NCBI RefSeq assembly: GCF_037996645.1
Contig: NZ_JBBMXV010000003.1
Location: forward strand, 739,010 to 803,009
DNA: 64,000 nucleotides
Origin: Halalkalicoccus tibetensis
GTDB taxonomy: Archaea; Halobacteriota; Halobacteria; Halobacteriales; Halalkalicoccaceae
Direction of reading: 5' to 3'
The stretch's first letter is position 1. The number at the start of each line of letters is the position of its first letter. Positions 1 through 8,236 of the stretch are shown one piece after another. The notes beneath the pieces are model-generated. The model searched no databases. It saw only the letters and a list, made by a program, of their open reading frames with translations, and was not told the origin of the DNA. Position numbers and translations under genes: made by a program.

Positions 1-50
1 TCAGGCGGTCGCCGGAGGTGGCGACCGCCCTCGCGCCGGCCACCGCTCCG
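1..50. repeat. Left copy of 50-bp inverted repeat with hairpin
   Basis: Bases 1-50 are the reverse complement of 1337-1386 with one mismatch (49/50). The two copies flank the MOSC and DUF4260 genes in opposite orientation. Each copy holds a perfect 10-bp stem, here GGCGGTCGCC at 4-13 and its complement at 20-29 with a 6-base loop. The repeat touches the window edge and may extend further left. It could be a mobile palindromic element or a shared terminator-like structure. Confidence 0.8.
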
Positions 51-55
51 TTTCG

Positions 56-859
56 TCACGCGACCCGGTTCCTCCCGGTCTCCTCGCGCTCGCCGACGAT
101 CTCGACGGCATCGCCCACCTCGATCTCCCCCGCACCGTCCTCCGGAACGCGGGTGTTGACCATCAGCCGGAACTGGTGGTCGAACCGATCGGAATCGGTC
201 CATTCGGGCAGCGTCTTCCCTCGTTTCTCGATGAATCGCTCGCGAAAGCCCTCGAACTCCTCGCCGGTGTCGGGGTCCCGCGAGGGGACCACGCAGCGCT
301 GACAGGGATTGACGCCCGCGAGACGGACGCCTCCGATTGAGAAGTCGACGACGCGACCCTGATCCGAGAACAGTCGATCCTCCCAGAACGCCGGCACGCC
401 CTCGATCTCGAGGTTCGCGCGAAAGCGCCGCCGGACGTTTTCGGGAGCGAGGCCGAACCAGGAGGCCACCTCCTCGATCGTCGCGGTGCTGATCACGGTC
501 GGGCCCGGGATCTCCGTGTCGTCGGGCATTCCGGTGTCGTCCCGGATCAGCTCGACGGGATAACCGAACTGCTCGGAGAGGTGCTCGGCGAGTTCCTCGC
601 GGTCGGTCGTGAGATCGAACTCGTCGGCGTCGCTTTCGGGCGTCGAGAACTCGACCCGGTCGGGATCGTCGTAGCTCGCCCGCAGGCGGTGAACTGCCGC
701 GGTTCGTTTGCCGTTGACGTACTCGCCCTCGGCGTCGACCATCGCGTAGCGTCTGTCGCCCGCGATGGGGCCGACGGGGGTGATCGTCGCGCGCTCGGGC
801 TCGAAGGCGTCGAGGGACTTGATCGGGAACAGCGAGATCCGCGCGAGCCGTGGGTTCAT
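56..859 (-). CDS. MOSC domain-containing protein (YcbX-like)
   Basis: This 267-residue protein has the two-part layout of YcbX/MOSC proteins: an N-terminal beta-barrel (about residues 1-115, with the typical opening ARISLFPIKSLDAF and GDRRYAMVD) and a MOSC sulfurase domain (about 125-260). The MOSC part shows FRANLEIEG and the conserved cysteine stretch GVNPCQRCVVPSRDPDTGE. MOSC proteins carry a persulfide on a conserved cysteine and act in molybdenum-cofactor sulfuration or reduction of N-hydroxylated compounds; the substrate here is unknown. The ATG start is followed directly by the barrel domain, and length is normal for the family. It lies on the minus strand, divergent from the DUF4260 gene, and its stop is only a few bases from the left inverted-repeat copy. 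Confidence 0.9.
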   Translation of the reverse strand: MNPRLARISLFPIKSLDAFEPERATITPVGPIAGDRRYAMVDAEGEYVNGKRTAAVHRLRASYDDPDRVEFSTPESDADEFDLTTDREELAEHLSEQFGYPVELIRDDTGMPDDTEIPGPTVISTATIEEVASWFGLAPENVRRRFRANLEIEGVPAFWEDRLFSDQGRVVDFSIGGVRLAGVNPCQRCVVPSRDPDTGEEFEGFRERFIEKRGKTLPEWTDSDRFDHQFRLMVNTRVPEDGAGEIEVGDAVEIVGEREETGRNRVA

Positions 860-936
860 ATCGGGGACTGGGTGTCGGGGAGCTTCACGCTTGCCGAATC
901 CGGCGCCGATTTGCCCGTACCTGATCTATACACGGT

Positions 937-1320
937 ATGGAACCACGCCACTTCCTCCGTCTCGAAGGCCTCGTCGTCCTCGTGGTCACGCTGGGGGCCT
1001 ATCTCTGGCTCGGCGGCCCGCTCTGGCTGCTGGCCGTCCTGGCGCTCGCGCCCGACCTCTCGATGCTGGGCTATCTCGCTGGTCCCCGCGTCGGAAGTCT
1101 GACGTACAACGTCGTCCACACCTACGCGCTCCCGCTGGCACTCGGCGCGGCAAGTCTGTGGCTCGCCAGTCAGCTCGCTCTGCTGGTCGCGCTCGTCTGG
1201 ATCGGCCACATCGGGGCCGACCGGCTGTTCGGCTACGGGCTCAAGTTCGAGTCGGGGTTCACGGACACCCATCTGTCGACCCAGCCGGTTCCCGCTCCGC
1301 TACGGGACGAATCGGGATAG
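937..1320 (+). CDS. DUF4260 family membrane protein
   Basis: The 127-residue product has about four hydrophobic segments (residues 7-27, 30-45, 60-77 and 82-100) and ends in a polar tail. The pattern LRLEGLVVLV, a central PDLSMLGYLAGPRVGSLTYN, a histidine in VVHTYALP, and the ending IGADRLFGYGLKF with FTDTHLS is what I know from DUF4260, a small membrane family without an assigned function. Start choice: an AT-rich stretch (ctgatctatacacgg) lies at a typical TATA distance upstream of the ATG. It is divergent from the MOSC gene. Downstream come the right inverted-repeat copy and the hairpin array. Confidence 0.85.
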   Translation: MEPRHFLRLEGLVVLVVTLGAYLWLGGPLWLLAVLALAPDLSMLGYLAGPRVGSLTYNVVHTYALPLALGAASLWLASQLALLVALVWIGHIGADRLFGYGLKFESGFTDTHLSTQPVPAPLRDESG

Positions 1321-1336
1321 CTGCTTTCGGTCCCAT

Positions 1337-1386
1337 CGGGGCGGTGGCCGGCGCGAGGGCGGTCGCCACCTCCGGCGACCGCCTGA
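1337..1386. repeat. Right copy of 50-bp inverted repeat with hairpin
   Basis: Inverted counterpart of bases 1-50 (49/50 identical), 1.3 kb away. It contains a perfect 10-bp stem (1358-1367 with 1374-1383) and a 6-base loop. It sits 17 bases after the DUF4260 stop codon, so it could act as a terminator, but near-identity with the distant copy suggests a repeated or mobile element. Confidence 0.8.
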
Positions 1387-1417
1387 GCGGGGCGGGGAAG
1401 GGCTGGCGTCCCTGAGA

Positions 1418-1606
1418 GCAGTCGTCCGATCGGACGACTGCGATGCGGGCTTGGTGGTCCTCAGAAATCTTTGATTTCTGGGATCTCGCGGGAACGGGGT
1501 TCCCGCGGACCTCGCGGCGACGTCGTCGCCGCTCAGCCCGAAAAGACCGCGAAGCGGTCTTTTCTTGGGACATGCAAAGGGCGAGCAATCGCTGCCAAGC
1601 GATTGC
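1418..1606. repeat. Array of six consecutive perfect hairpins (non-coding)
   Basis: Six perfect inverted repeats of unrelated sequence follow one another in 190 bases. H1 is a 24-bp palindrome (1418-1441). H2 has an 8-bp stem (1462-1469/1473-1480, loop TTT). H3 has 9 bp (1487-1495/1499-1507, loop GGG). H4 has 8 bp (1514-1521/1525-1532, loop GTC). H5 has 11 bp (1540-1550/1554-1564, loop GAA). H6 has 9 bp (1585-1593/1598-1606, loop GCCA). No gene is credible here. The neighbouring 1337-1386 repeat adds a seventh hairpin. Function unknown; such density is far above chance. Confidence 0.85.
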
Positions 1607-1614
1607 GAGGGCTT

Positions 1615-1965
1615 TCAGAGGAAGCTCCGGACCTCGGAGTACCACATGTCGTGTTCGTCGACGTTGCCGGTCGCCTCGGCGATGGTCACCGCGAGCGCGT
1701 GCCAGCAGCGTTCCGTGGGGTCCTCGGGATCGAGGTTGTACTCGCTGTCCTTGCAGGTACAGCCCCCGTCCTCGACGACGTACTCCTCGTCGTGGCCGAC
1801 GACGACGGTGAAGTCGCGGTACTGCTTGACCCGGCCCTCGGTGACGGCCTCGATGGCCCGCACCCCCCGATCGCCGTGGGGCCCGATGATCCGTTCCGCG
1901 ACGGGGCCGGTGAGCTGGCCGGCCTCCTCGAGGTCCGCTCGCCAGGGATCGACCGGGTCTGTCAC
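1615..1965 (-). CDS. SWIM zinc finger domain protein
   Basis: A 116-residue acidic protein with a clear SWIM zinc finger: C69 and C71 (GGCTCKD) and, after a 15-residue spacer, C87 and H89 (ERCWHALAV), the CxC-n-CxH ligand set. SWIM fingers bind nucleic acid or protein partners; no enzyme domain is present. The start is taken as GTG at 1965 (opening MTDPVDPW) because an AT-rich TATA-like stretch (ggtttagcc on this strand, about 1989-1997) lies 27 bases upstream, as expected for a leaderless haloarchaeal gene. It is divergent from trm1 and shares a 90-base promoter region with it. A longer reading frame upstream runs antisense to trm1 and is not coding. Confidence 0.8.
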   Translation of the reverse strand: MTDPVDPWRADLEEAGQLTGPVAERIIGPHGDRGVRAIEAVTEGRVKQYRDFTVVVGHDEEYVVEDGGCTCKDSEYNLDPEDPTERCWHALAVTIAEATGNVDEHDMWYSEVRSFL

Positions 1966-2055
1966 ACCCGTCCTTGGGAGGGGCGGGGCTAAACCGGTTC
2001 GGTTCCGCCCGGCGGATCGCATGGCTTTTCCCCCGCTCGTCGCCGAGATACGGGC

Positions 2056-3150
2056 ATGCGCGTACGCGAGGGCGGGGTCGAGATCGAGACCGGAGAGGCC
2101 TTTTACAACCCCGATCAGGAGCTGAACCGCGACCTGACGATCGCCGTCCTCCGGGCCTATCGCGACCGGGAGCCTCGCGCCGAGCGGTATCTCGACGCCA
2201 TGGGCGCCTCGGGCATCAGGGGCGCACGGGCCGCCGCGGACGGCTGGGACGCCACCCTCTGTGATTACAAGGCCGAGAACGCCGAGCTCTGCCGGGCGAA
2301 CCTCGAGCGGAACGGGCTCGACGGGGCGGTGGTGAACCGTGACGCCAACGCCCTGCTTCACGAGGAGCTGTTCGACGTGGTCGACCTCGACCCCTACGGC
2401 ACGCCGATCCCCTTCGCCGACGCCGCCTTCGCGAACGCCCGCAACATGGTCTGTGTCACCGCGACCGACACCGCCCCGCTGTGTGGTGCCCACTTCGACA
2501 GCGGCGTCCGCAAGTACAGTGCGGTCCCGCAGAACACCGACTACCACCCCGAGATGGGTCTCAGGATACTGCTGTCGGCGCTCGCGCGCACCGCCGCGCG
2601 CTACGACGTCGGGATCGTCCCTGTCTTCAGCCACGTGACCCGCCACTACGTGCGCACCTACCTCGATCTGGAACACAGCGCGACCGACGGGAACCGCGCG
2701 ATCGACGAGCTCGGCTACCTCGATCACTGCGAGGACTGCCTGCATCGCGAGGCGACGGAGGGGATGATCGCCGACCCATGGGAGGCCTGCCCGCTGTGTG
2801 GCTCCGAGCGCGTCTTGACGGCGGGGCCGGTCTGGCTGGGTCCGACCCACGACCGGGGGTTCGCCGAGCGGGTCGGCGAGGCGATCGACGAGGAGTGGGG
2901 GAGCGCGAAGCGCGCCGGTCGGCTGGTCGAGACCCTCTCCGAGGAGCTCGACCGCCCGACCCACTACGACCACCACCGCCTCTGCAAGGAGTGGGGCCGG
3001 CCCGCCGAATCGATGGACGAGTTCCTCGGAACGCTCCGCGAGGCCGGCTTCGAGGCCTCGCGGGCACACTACCACGGGACGGCGTTCAAGACACCGGCGA
3101 CCGTCCGGGAGATCCGCGAGGCGGTCGGGGCGGCGGGGGCTTGCGAATGA
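2056..3150 (+). CDS. trm1: tRNA (guanine(26)-N(2))-dimethyltransferase
   Basis: Trm1 uses S-adenosylmethionine to make N2,N2-dimethylguanosine at position 26 of many tRNAs. The 364-residue length matches archaeal Trm1. Visible features: the opening EGGVEI with [20 protein letters not shown], the SAM-binding motif [10 protein letters not shown] (about residues 50-59), the acidic loop [11 protein letters not shown], the catalytic-loop motif [11 protein letters not shown] (about 110-120), and a C-terminal zinc-binding part with CEDC and CPLCG (about 230-255). The start gives the canonical N-terminus. Divergent from the SWIM gene; 40 bases separate its stop from the following membrane protein gene, which has its own TATA-like box. 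Confidence 0.96.
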   Translation: MRVREGGVEIETGEAFYNPDQELNRDLTIAVLRAYRDREPRAERYLDAMGASGIRGARAAADGWDATLCDYKAENAELCRANLERNGLDGAVVNRDANALLHEELFDVVDLDPYGTPIPFADAAFANARNMVCVTATDTAPLCGAHFDSGVRKYSAVPQNTDYHPEMGLRILLSALARTAARYDVGIVPVFSHVTRHYVRTYLDLEHSATDGNRAIDELGYLDHCEDCLHREATEGMIADPWEACPLCGSERVLTAGPVWLGPTHDRGFAERVGEAIDEEWGSAKRAGRLVETLSEELDRPTHYDHHRLCKEWGRPAESMDEFLGTLREAGFEASRAHYHGTAFKTPATVREIREAVGAAGACE

Positions 3151-3190
3151 CATCCCCCGAGTATTTGTAGCTGCCCGACCCAATCCCGGT

Positions 3191-4618
3191 GTGAATCGCC
3201 GCATAGGGAACACCGTCGACATCGGCCGTGCCGTCGTCGAGGAGGTGCAGGAGAACGAGGCCACGTTTCTGGCGGCGAGCATCGCGTACTACGCGTTCGT
3301 TTCGCTCATCCCGCTGCTCGCGTTCGTCTTCATCGTCGCGAGCGTCGTCGGGGGCCAGGAGCTCGCAAACCAGATCGTCGCGGAGTCCGGCGAGTACCTC
3401 GCCCCTGCGGGCCAGGACGCGCTCGACGACGCGATCACCGCCGAAGCCGGCCGTGGGGGGGCGACCGTCGTCAGCGTCGTCGTCCTGCTGTGGAGCGCGC
3501 TGAAGCTGTTTCGCGGGCTCGACACGGCGTTCTCGCTGATCTACGGCGCCGGGCTCGACAAGTCGATCGTCGGCCAGGTGATCAACGCGGTGATCGTCTT
3601 CGGGGCGATCATCGTCGCCGCCATCGGGATGATCGGGCTCGGGGCGCTTCTCGTCTTCCTTCCCGACTTCCCCTTCGGCCTCCTCACCCCGCTGTTCCTG
3701 ATCGCGGGCCTCTCGCTGGTCTTCCTCCCGATGTACTACGTGCTCCCGGACGTCGAGGATCTCTCGATCAAGCAGGCACTGCCCGGCGCGGCGTTCGCCG
3801 CGTTCGGCTGGGCGCTTTTGCACACGTTCTTCGGGCTGTACGCCTCGAACGCCGGCCAGTACGACGCCTACGGCGCGATCGGCGGGATCCTCCTCCTTCT
3901 CACCTGGCTCTACATCGGCGGCGTCGTTATCATTCTCGGTGGTGTGGTCAACTACGTACTCATGGAACGAAACAACGACACGAGCGACAGTGACGTCGAA
4001 GAGGACGAATCGAAGGCCACGCGGGCGACACCGGGCACGCCGTCCGCGGAGGACGGGACGGCCGACGTCGCGTCCGAGGCGACCTCGGACGAGGACTCGT
4101 CGGAGCCGTCGGGCTCCGGGACGACGCGCGCGGCGACCGACTCGCCGCGCGGGCCGAGCCCCGAGATCGGCGCCGAGACCGAGGAGGCGACCGATTCGAC
4201 CCGGACCGCGAGCGAGGAGGCCGCCACCGGAACGCGCGGACCCGCGCCCGACGTCGTCGGGCTCCAGGACGAGGTCCGCTCGCTCCGGGCCGACCTCGAC
4301 ACCTTCAGAGCCGACATCGAGTCGAAAACCGTCGGCAAGGAGGAGGTCGAGTCCGACCTGAAGAAGTACGTCAGAAAGCGAATCAGGCGGGGCCACGCGA
4401 CCGGGTGGGGGCCGTATCTCGTCCTGCTCTACGGGACGATCATGACGCTCGGGGCCTTCTTCTTCCTCTCGGGAGGGTGGGCGATCGCCGCGATGATCGT
4501 CCTCTGGCTCTCGACGCTCGGACTCTACGCCGTGATGGTCACCGTCGGCGCCGGGCTCGGGGTGCTCGGCTTCCCCGGCCGGATCAACGACGCGATCCGC
4601 AACTGGCGCGGGAACTGA
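3191..4618 (+). CDS. YihY/BrkB family membrane protein with C-terminal extension
   Basis: Residues 1-260 form a YihY/BrkB-type membrane domain with about six transmembrane segments (for example FVSLIPLLAFVFIVASVVGG, then ILLLLTWLYIGGVVIILGG at the end). Family members are inner-membrane proteins of uncertain transport role. After residue 265 comes a long acidic, Thr/Ser/Glu-rich linker (about 130 residues), a short predicted coiled coil (LQDEVRSLRADLDTFRAD), and two more hydrophobic segments near the C-terminus (about 405-460). That extension makes it larger than a bare YihY domain. The GTG start is supported by a TATA-like sequence (gtatttgtag, about 3160) 27 bases upstream. Same strand as trm1 but probably separately transcribed. 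Confidence 0.88.
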   Translation: MNRRIGNTVDIGRAVVEEVQENEATFLAASIAYYAFVSLIPLLAFVFIVASVVGGQELANQIVAESGEYLAPAGQDALDDAITAEAGRGGATVVSVVVLLWSALKLFRGLDTAFSLIYGAGLDKSIVGQVINAVIVFGAIIVAAIGMIGLGALLVFLPDFPFGLLTPLFLIAGLSLVFLPMYYVLPDVEDLSIKQALPGAAFAAFGWALLHTFFGLYASNAGQYDAYGAIGGILLLLTWLYIGGVVIILGGVVNYVLMERNNDTSDSDVEEDESKATRATPGTPSAEDGTADVASEATSDEDSSEPSGSGTTRAATDSPRGPSPEIGAETEEATDSTRTASEEAATGTRGPAPDVVGLQDEVRSLRADLDTFRADIESKTVGKEEVESDLKKYVRKRIRRGHATGWGPYLVLLYGTIMTLGAFFFLSGGWAIAAMIVLWLSTLGLYAVMVTVGAGLGVLGFPGRINDAIRNWRGN

Positions 4619-4690
4619 TCCGGGCCTCCAGCCGGTTGACGACGGCGTCGGCCGGCCGAGGGGGAACGGACCGACAGGTCCCGACGGGGT

Positions 4691-5500
4691 TCAGACGCCC
4701 AGCGCGACGACCATCGCCGTCGTCGCGACGAACCCGAGCCCGAACCCGCCGCCGAGCTCGCTTCGGCCCCGTCCGGCGAGCGCCGCGCCGTGTTCGAGCC
4801 CGGCGGGGACGAACTCGGTCGCCAGCAGATACAACAGCGCGCCCGCCGCGAACCCGAACGCGACCGGCAACAGCCCCTCCAGGGCGTTGACGAAGTAGTA
4901 CGCGAGGACCGCGCCGATCGGCTGTGGGAGTCCCGAGACGATCGCCCAGCCGACGATCTTCGTGCGACGAACCCCGAGCGAGACCAGCGGGATCGCGAGC
5001 GCGAGCCCCTCGGGAACGTTCAGGACCGAGATCGCGACCGCCATGAACGCCGCCAGCTCGGGCATCTCGATGCCGGCGATAGCGACGTTCTCGGCCGTCT
5101 CTGCCATCTCGGTGAACGCGACGCCGACGGCGATCCCCTCCGGAACGCTGTGAACCGTCAGGACGCCGACCGTGAGCGCCGCCGTTCGGTAGTCGACCGC
5201 CGACCCCATCGCGGGTGTGAACTCGTAGCCCCCGATCAGCCGGTCGGCGGCGTACACCAGCGCGGCCCCGAGACAGAGTCCCAGCGAGACCAGCAGTACG
5301 GAGCCCTCCGCGAGCCCCTCGGCGAGCAGCCCGAAGACGGAGGCAGAAAGCATGATGCCCGCGGCGAGCCCCCAGAGGGCGACGAGCCACCGATCGGGGA
5401 TCTCCTCGACCAGGAAGAAGGGGAGCACGCCGAGCCCGGTCGCGAGCCCGGTCACGAGGCCGACCACGAACACGAGCGGTGCCCCGTCGAGGAGCCACAT
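4691..5500 (-). CDS. ZIP family divalent metal transporter
   Basis: A 269-residue integral membrane protein with about eight hydrophobic segments and the two ZIP signature helices: HSVPEGIAVGVAF and, in the following helix, NVPEGLALAIPL, which supply the histidine and glutamate metal ligands (TM4-TM5). ZIP carriers bring zinc, iron or manganese into the cell; the ion is not decided by sequence. A GTG at 5530 would add ten polar residues; I prefer the ATG at 5500 because it opens directly with the first hydrophobic helix. Convergent with the YihY gene and upstream of glnA's stop, with about 110 bases between. Confidence 0.9.
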   Translation of the reverse strand: MWLLDGAPLVFVVGLVTGLATGLGVLPFFLVEEIPDRWLVALWGLAAGIMLSASVFGLLAEGLAEGSVLLVSLGLCLGAALVYAADRLIGGYEFTPAMGSAVDYRTAALTVGVLTVHSVPEGIAVGVAFTEMAETAENVAIAGIEMPELAAFMAVAISVLNVPEGLALAIPLVSLGVRRTKIVGWAIVSGLPQPIGAVLAYYFVNALEGLLPVAFGFAAGALLYLLATEFVPAGLEHGAALAGRGRSELGGGFGLGFVATTAMVVALGV

Positions 5501-5614
5501 AGGCTCCACTCGGCGGGAGGGGAGGAACACTCTGGCGGTTCGGTGTCGTCGCTCGGGGTCGCTGCGCTGCTCGCGTGGCGCGCGAAAGAAAGGATCGCGT
5601 CGGCGGTCAGCGGC

Positions 5615-6961
5615 TCAGAACTTCTCGAGGTAGCGCTCGGTCTCCCAGCTGCTGACGTGGGTCTTGTAGTCGGCGTAGTTCGCGCGTTTCGCCTGGAGGA
5701 ACTTCTCGGTGACGTGCTCGCCGAGCGCCTCGGTGATCACTTCGTCGTTTTCGAGGGCGTCGGCCGCGCGATCGAGGTTCGGCGGCAGCGTCGTGATGCC
5801 GTACTCCTCGCGTTTCTCGTCGTCGAACTCGTAGATGTCCTCGCGGACCGGCTCGCCGGGATCGGCGTCGGTCTCGATGCCGTGCAGGCCCGCGCCGATA
5901 ACCGCCGCTAGCGCCAGGTAGGGGTTGCACGACGGGTCGGGGTTGCGGATCTCGAAGCGCGCGCTGGTGCCCGCGGCGTCGGGCACGCGGACGAGCGCCG
6001 AGCGGTTCGTGTCCGACCAGGCGACGTAGACGGGCGCCTCGTAGCCCGGGACCAGCCGTTTGTAGGAGTTCACCGTCGGGTTGGTGACCGCGGCGAACGC
6101 CTCGGCGTGGTTCAGGATGCCGCCCATGAACTTGTAGGCGAGTTCGGAGAGGTTGAACTCGTCGGAGTCGTCGGCGAAGGCGTTGCCGTCCTCGTCGAAC
6201 AGCGAGATGTGGCTGTGCATCCCCGAGCCGTTGATCTCCGCGATCGGCTTGGGCATGAAGGTGGCGTGCAGGTCGTTCTGTGCGGCGACCGCACGGACGA
6301 CCGAGCGGAACGTCGCGATGTTGTCCGCGGCGCCCAGCGCGTCGTCGTACTTGAAGTTGATCTCGTGTTGACCCTCGGCGACCTCGTGGTGGCTGGCCTC
6401 GATCTCGAAGCCCATGTCCTCGAGGGTGAAGATGATCTCCTTGCGGACGTCGCTCGCGAGGTCCTTGGGCGCCAGATCGAAGTAGCCGCCCTTGTCGTGG
6501 GGGATCGTCGTCGCGTTGCCCTCCTCGTCGGTCTTGAAGAGGAAGAACTCGGGCTCGGGGCCGATCGAGACCGTATAGCCCATCTCCTCGACGCGCTCGA
6601 GGACGCTCTTCAGCACCTGCCGCGGGCCGCCCGCGAAGGGCGTGCCGTCGGTGTGAGCGACGTCACAGATCAGGCGTGCGCTCGCGTAGTCGCTGTTCGA
6701 ACGCCAGGGCAGCACCGCGAACGTCTCCGGGTCGGGCTCCAGGCGCATGTCCGACTCCTGGATGCGGACGAACCCCTCGATCGACGACCCGTCGAACCAG
6801 ATCCCCTCCTCGAAGGCCTTCTCGGCCTGACTGGCCGGGACTGCGACGTTCTTGACCGTACCGGTGATGTCGGTGAACTGCAGGCGGAGGAACTTGACGT
6901 CCTCTTCCTCGATCTGCTGCAGTACCGACTGCTCCTCGGATGTAATGTTTCCGTTTGCCAT
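5615..6961 (-). CDS. glnA: Glutamine synthetase, type I
   Basis: Makes glutamine from glutamate, ammonia and ATP; the central ammonia-assimilating enzyme, which fits the urea import and urease operons 8 kb away. The 448-residue protein has the N-terminal beta-grasp domain ([18 protein letters not shown]), DGSSIEGF, the metal and substrate motif [16 protein letters not shown], and the ATP-binding stretch [19 protein letters not shown] followed by [19 protein letters not shown]. The ATG at 6961 is chosen; an in-frame GTG at 6973 exists, and a TATA-like box on this strand (6994-7003) sits about 27 bases before that GTG, so a leaderless GTG start with four extra residues is possible. Divergent from an Lrp-type regulator across 126 bases. 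Confidence 0.96.
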   Translation of the reverse strand: MANGNITSEEQSVLQQIEEEDVKFLRLQFTDITGTVKNVAVPASQAEKAFEEGIWFDGSSIEGFVRIQESDMRLEPDPETFAVLPWRSNSDYASARLICDVAHTDGTPFAGGPRQVLKSVLERVEEMGYTVSIGPEPEFFLFKTDEEGNATTIPHDKGGYFDLAPKDLASDVRKEIIFTLEDMGFEIEASHHEVAEGQHEINFKYDDALGAADNIATFRSVVRAVAAQNDLHATFMPKPIAEINGSGMHSHISLFDEDGNAFADDSDEFNLSELAYKFMGGILNHAEAFAAVTNPTVNSYKRLVPGYEAPVYVAWSDTNRSALVRVPDAAGTSARFEIRNPDPSCNPYLALAAVIGAGLHGIETDADPGEPVREDIYEFDDEKREEYGITTLPPNLDRAADALENDEVITEALGEHVTEKFLQAKRANYADYKTHVSSWETERYLEKF

Positions 6962-7087
6962 CGTTCTCGACACTCTCCCTGAACATGGTCGCGACTAAAA
7001 TACTATCGTTCTTCGCAAGTATTCCGCTGCCCAAATAGAACTGGATATTCGTAAACTTCTAAAGGGTAGGGCGGGTGAGTAGACGTG
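6962..7087. promoter_or_regulatory. Divergent glnA-lrp promoter region
   Basis: This 126-base AT-rich intergenic region must hold both promoters. On the minus strand AGTATTTTAG (6994-7003) fits a TATA box for glnA. On the plus strand CTTCTAAAGG (about 7056-7065) lies 27 bases before the lrp ATG at 7088. Lrp proteins of haloarchaea are known to act on the adjacent glnA gene, so an Lrp site is expected here, but I do not see an obvious dyad. Confidence 0.6.
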
Positions 7088-7549
7088 ATGACGTACGAAA
7101 ACCTTGACTCGAAGTTAGTGAACGCGCTACTGGACGACGGACGGGCGAGCCTGCGAAGCCTCGCGGAGGAGCTCGACGTCTCCGTGACGACCATCTCGAA
7201 CCACCTCTCGGACCTCGAGGAGGGGGGCGCGATCACCGGCTACACCCCGAAGGTCGACTACGGGATGCTCGGCTACGACGTGACCGCGATCCTCCAGCTC
7301 AAGGTCGAGGGTAACGCCCTGCCCGACGTAACCGAACGACTGGAGAACCACGAGCGGATGATCAGCGTCTACGAGGTCACCGGCGACCACGACATCATCG
7401 CCGTCGGCAAGTTCACCGACACCGACGAGATGAACGAGGGGATCAAGTCCCTGCTGGTCGACCCCGACATCCGCGAGTCCAACACCAGCGTCGTGCTCAA
7501 CGCCGCCGTCGAGAACCGCCAGTTCCCCCTCGACCTCGAGGAGGAGTAG
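7088..7549 (+). CDS. lrp: Lrp/AsnC family transcriptional regulator
   Basis: A 153-residue regulator with an N-terminal winged helix-turn-helix (about residues 5-55; [20 protein letters not shown] then [15 protein letters not shown]) and a C-terminal RAM/AsnC ligand-binding domain (about 65-140; [18 protein letters not shown]). Such proteins sense amino acids such as glutamine and control nitrogen genes. Its position back to back with glnA matches the arrangement described for Lrp of Halobacterium salinarum. A GTG lies one codon upstream of the ATG at 7088; the ATG is 27 bases after a TATA-like box, so it is preferred. Confidence 0.93.
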   Translation: MTYENLDSKLVNALLDDGRASLRSLAEELDVSVTTISNHLSDLEEGGAITGYTPKVDYGMLGYDVTAILQLKVEGNALPDVTERLENHERMISVYEVTGDHDIIAVGKFTDTDEMNEGIKSLLVDPDIRESNTSVVLNAAVENRQFPLDLEEE

Positions 7550-7629
7550 CGCACGACCCGGGAGCGACCCCGCCGACCGACTCCTGCCGGCCCCTACCTA
7601 CATAGCCGTCCGGTTCGTTCGCCCGACCT

Positions 7630-7920
7630 ATGAGAGGACTGGCCTTCCGGGCGGGGATCACCGCGCTGCTGCTCGCGACCGTGGGACTGCTCGCACTGTT
7701 CGCGCTGTTCCCGACGCTCCCGTTTTCGGCGTGTACTGAGATCCCGGCTGCGAGCGATGCATCCGGCTGGCCGGCGTTCTACGCGATCGAGGGAAGCGAA
7801 CTCGTCTACACGCCGGACGGCACGAACGAGTGTTCGACCCACGCCGCCGTGCCCGGAACCCCGGTCGCGTTGCTGCTCGTCGGCGGGCTGCTGGTCGCCG
7901 GTTCGGTGCTTCGGGAGTAG
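7630..7920 (+). CDS. Small two-helix membrane protein
   Basis: A 96-residue protein of unknown family. It has a hydrophobic helix near the N-terminus (residues 7-31), an outward or luminal polar part of about 40 residues with two cysteines (SACTEIP and NECSTHA) that could form a disulfide, and a second helix at the C-terminus (about 76-93) ending LRE. An acatagcc stretch 27 bases upstream of the ATG fits a weak TATA box. Codon use is typical of the window. It precedes a probable broken small gene on the same strand. No function can be assigned. Confidence 0.65.
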   Translation: MRGLAFRAGITALLLATVGLLALFALFPTLPFSACTEIPAASDASGWPAFYAIEGSELVYTPDGTNECSTHAAVPGTPVALLLVGGLLVAGSVLRE

Positions 7921-7941
7921 GTCCCGACGGCCGGAACGGAT

Positions 7942-8107
7942 ATGACGAACGACGAGAGTTCCGGGATCTGCTCGGCTCTTCCGCTGGGGATCGATCGCGT
8001 TCGTCTTCGTCGCCGGAGCGGCCTACGTCGGTGTACTGCGGGCGCTAGACGTCTATTTCAGTGAGGACGGGACTAGCTGGTTCCTCGACGACGATACGCG
8101 GCGCTGA
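7942..8107 (+). pseudogene. Frameshifted small membrane-protein gene (candidate)
   Basis: An ATG at 7942 opens MTNDESSGI in one frame, while the next frame from about 7972 reads LFRWGSIAFVFVAGAAYVG, a convincing transmembrane helix, followed by an acidic tail LDVYFSEDGTSWFLDDDTRR and a stop at 8105-8107. The second frame has no start codon of its own. Total length is 166 bases, one more than a multiple of three, so removing a single base would give a continuous protein of about 54 residues. This could be a decayed gene, a sequencing error, or chance; the family is not recognised. Confidence 0.35.
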
Positions 8108-8187
8108 TCGGCCGGAAACGGGAAGAAAGCGGTTCGTTCGTCGGGTGGATAGTGGTGGAGGCGTTAGGGCCTGCTCTACATCGGCGG

Positions 8188-8236
8188 GCGAAGCAGAGCT
8201 TCGCTGCCTCCGTGAGACGAATTCCCTTCGTCTCAC
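8188..8236. terminator. Two perfect hairpins at the 3' end of the thermosome gene
   Basis: Two adjacent inverted repeats: GCGAAGC-AGA-GCTTCGC (8188-8204) and a 10-bp stem GTGAGACGAA (8212-8221) with its complement at 8227-8236, loop TTCCC. The second overlaps the thermosome stop codon (8233-8235). They may stabilise the mRNA 3' end or terminate transcription. The style (perfect stems, 3-5 base loops) matches the hairpin array at 1418-1606. Confidence 0.6.
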
